The notes under the pieces: model-generated
What the model was told of the DNA's origin: nothing
What the model saw: only the letters and a program-made list of their open reading frames with translations
The model's database searches: none
NCBI GenBank assembly: GCA_030626085.1
Contig: DAOUPQ010000123.1
Coordinates: forward strand, 1 to 5,624
Direction of reading: 5' to 3'
Length of the DNA: 5,624 nt
Source: Flavobacteriia bacterium
GTDB lineage: Bacteria > Bacteroidota > Bacteroidia > Flavobacteriales > Flavobacteriaceae
Shown here: positions 4,291 to 5,624 of the stretch, in pieces
Layout of the letters: every line of letters starts with the position of its first letter
How positions within the stretch are numbered: position 1 is the first letter of the stretch
Program-made: the position numbers and the translations under genes

Positions 4291-5624
4291 ATGCAAAAAC
4301 ACATCCTATCCAAATCTACTTTTTTAAGGGGCCTAAAATGTGAAAAATCATTATGGTTATATAAAAATCGCTATAAACTAAAAGATAAAACCACGCCGCA
4401 GCAAGAAGCAATATTTAGCCAGGGTACTAATGTTGGTATATTAGCTCAAGACTTATTTCCCGGTGGTGTAGATGCTAGTACCGAGAATTATTGGGAAATA
4501 GAAAAAGGGATAACAAATACGCAAAAATTGATAGAGCAAGGAGCTACTATTATTTATGAAGCTGCCTTTCAATTTGATGGTGTTTATGCCGCTTTAGATA
4601 TTTTGGTAAAAGATGATGAAGGTTGGAAAGCCTATGAAGTAAAAAGCTCTACAAGTGTTTCAGAAACTTATATCGATGATGCTGCTATTCAGTACTATAT
4701 TCTAACTAATGCCGGAATTGCCTTAAAAGATATTTCTATAGTTTATATCAATAATCAGTATGTTAAAAATGGAGATCTTAATATCAACGAATTATTTTCC
4801 ATAGAATCTGTTTTAGCCGAAATAAAAAATCCTCTTGCTAAAATACCCAATCAAATACTTCAATTTAAGAAAGTTCTTGCCAAAAATGCAGAACCCAATA
4901 TTGACATTGGTGAGTATTGTTTGAACCCTTACGATTGTGATTTTATGGGAACTTGTTGGAAACATATACCGAAATATTCCGTTTTTAATATTTCCAGGTT
5001 AAGAAAAGGCAAAATGTTTGATTTATATAAAAATGGTGTCATCACTTTAGGCCAAATAAATTTAGAAACTCAGGACTTTAACGCAAATCAAACTTTACAA
5101 ATAACCAGTGAAGTATCTAGTGAGACATATATAAACAAAGAAGAAATTAATACTTTTTTAAATAAGCTTAATTATCCATTGTATTATTTAGATTTTGAAA
5201 CTATGGGATCAGCTGTTCCAGTTTATGATCAAAGCAGACCCTATCAACAGTTAGTATTTCAATATTCTTTACATGTGCAAGAATCCATTGGAGGAAAATT
5301 AACCCATTTTGAATATTTGGCTGAAGCTGACCCAGATATTGACCCAAGAATTGACTTTGTAAAACAATTGATTGCAGAGTGTGGCACAACAGGTGATGTT
5401 TTAGTATATAATATCAGTTTTGAAAGAGGAAAATTAAATGATTTGATAAATCAGTTTCCTGAATATACAAATCAACTCACAAACATTATTTCTCGATTAA
5501 AAGACTTGATGATTCCGTTTCAACAGAAATGGTATTATACACCTGAAATGAAAGGAAGTTATTCAATTAAATATGTGTTACCGGCTTTGGTACCAGAACT
5601 TTCTTATGACAATTTAGCCATAAA
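4291..5624 (+). CDS. DUF2779-type protein: Cas4-like PD-(D/E)XK nuclease half plus DnaQ-like exonuclease half (3' partial)
   Basis: The frame opens at ATG 4291 (in-frame TAA at 4270-4272) and runs off the right edge after 444 codons. Residues ~1-225 resemble Cas4/RecB nucleases. An early cysteine (GLKCEKSLWL, Cys17) and a CX5CX5C cluster (Cys210, 216, 222) match the one-plus-three layout of the Cas4/AddB 4Fe-4S site. Asp103 (YAALDIL) and Glu116-x-Lys118 (AYEVKSS) fit the PD-(D/E)XK core, and Gln134 in AAIQYYIL fits the following helix motif. From ~295 the sequence has YYLDFETMGSAVPVYDQSR and YQQLVFQYSLH, hallmarks of DUF2779. Asp301/Glu303 give the first DEDD exonuclease motif, YNISFERGKL (373-382) a second-motif-like segment, and GSYSIKYVLPALVP a family signature. 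The final catalytic Asp should lie beyond the edge. The role is probably DNA or RNA end processing; the substrate is unknown. No cas genes are visible. It is divergent from the RhuM-Fic gene across 91 bp. Confidence 0.85.
   Translation, partial: MQKHILSKSTFLRGLKCEKSLWLYKNRYKLKDKTTPQQEAIFSQGTNVGILAQDLFPGGVDASTENYWEIEKGITNTQKLIEQGATIIYEAAFQFDGVYAALDILVKDDEGWKAYEVKSSTSVSETYIDDAAIQYYILTNAGIALKDISIVYINNQYVKNGDLNINELFSIESVLAEIKNPLAKIPNQILQFKKVLAKNAEPNIDIGEYCLNPYDCDFMGTCWKHIPKYSVFNISRLRKGKMFDLYKNGVITLGQINLETQDFNANQTLQITSEVSSETYINKEEINTFLNKLNYPLYYLDFETMGSAVPVYDQSRPYQQLVFQYSLHVQESIGGKLTHFEYLAEADPDIDPRIDFVKQLIAECGTTGDVLVYNISFERGKLNDLINQFPEYTNQLTNIISRLKDLMIPFQQKWYYTPEMKGSYSIKYVLPALVPELSYDNLAI

Noticed and set aside
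5201..5389. 62-codon ATG-start open frame on the - strand
   Set aside because: It lies wholly inside the DUF2779 gene, antisense to its conserved DFE and YQQLVFQYSLH region. It has no recognisable domain and is a shadow of the coding strand.

Overview
The window is strongly AT-rich. Its gene families, the near absence of Shine-Dalgarno sequences and a TAnnTTTG-type promoter all point to a Bacteroidota genome, most likely a flavobacterium. This is inferred from family and motif recognition only; no search was run.

Layout. (1) 2-2281, + strand: the 3' part of a large outer-membrane beta-barrel gene of the TonB-dependent receptor superfamily. Its start lies left of the window. (2) 2282-3197: about 0.9 kb without a convincing gene. 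The first 370 bp look plain and hold a 23-codon ORF of doubtful status. From 2653 to 3180 there is a dense composite repeat array with five palindromes or hairpins of one GGTTGCAACC-like family. It also holds two clusters of degenerate 11-bp tandem repeats of the GTATTACAATT / GTGATACAAAC type. The two kinds alternate so as to suggest two diverged tandem units of roughly 255-270 bp. The outermost hairpins also look like intrinsic terminators: one facing the receptor transcript, one just behind the Fic gene. (3) 3198-4199, - strand: a complete RhuM-Fic/Doc fusion gene with an intact HSFSDGNKR catalytic motif, its own promoter box and its own terminator. (4) 4200-4290: a 91-bp divergent promoter region with a 22-bp-spaced direct repeat and a palindrome next to the start codon. 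(5) 4291-5624, + strand: the 5' part (444 codons) of a DUF2779-type protein. It joins a Cas4/RecB-like PD-(D/E)XK nuclease half, with four cysteines placed like a Cas4/AddB iron-sulfur cluster, to a DnaQ-like exonuclease half. It runs off the right edge.

How the parts relate. The receptor is a surface-uptake type gene and is convergent with the Fic gene, with the repeat array between them. The RhuM-Fic gene and the nuclease gene are divergent and share a short control region, so co-regulation is possible. Both belong to families often seen in accessory or mobile regions, but no integrase, transposase, CRISPR array or restriction gene is visible. Calling this a defence locus would be speculation. 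The least explained part of the window is the repeat array at 2653-3180.
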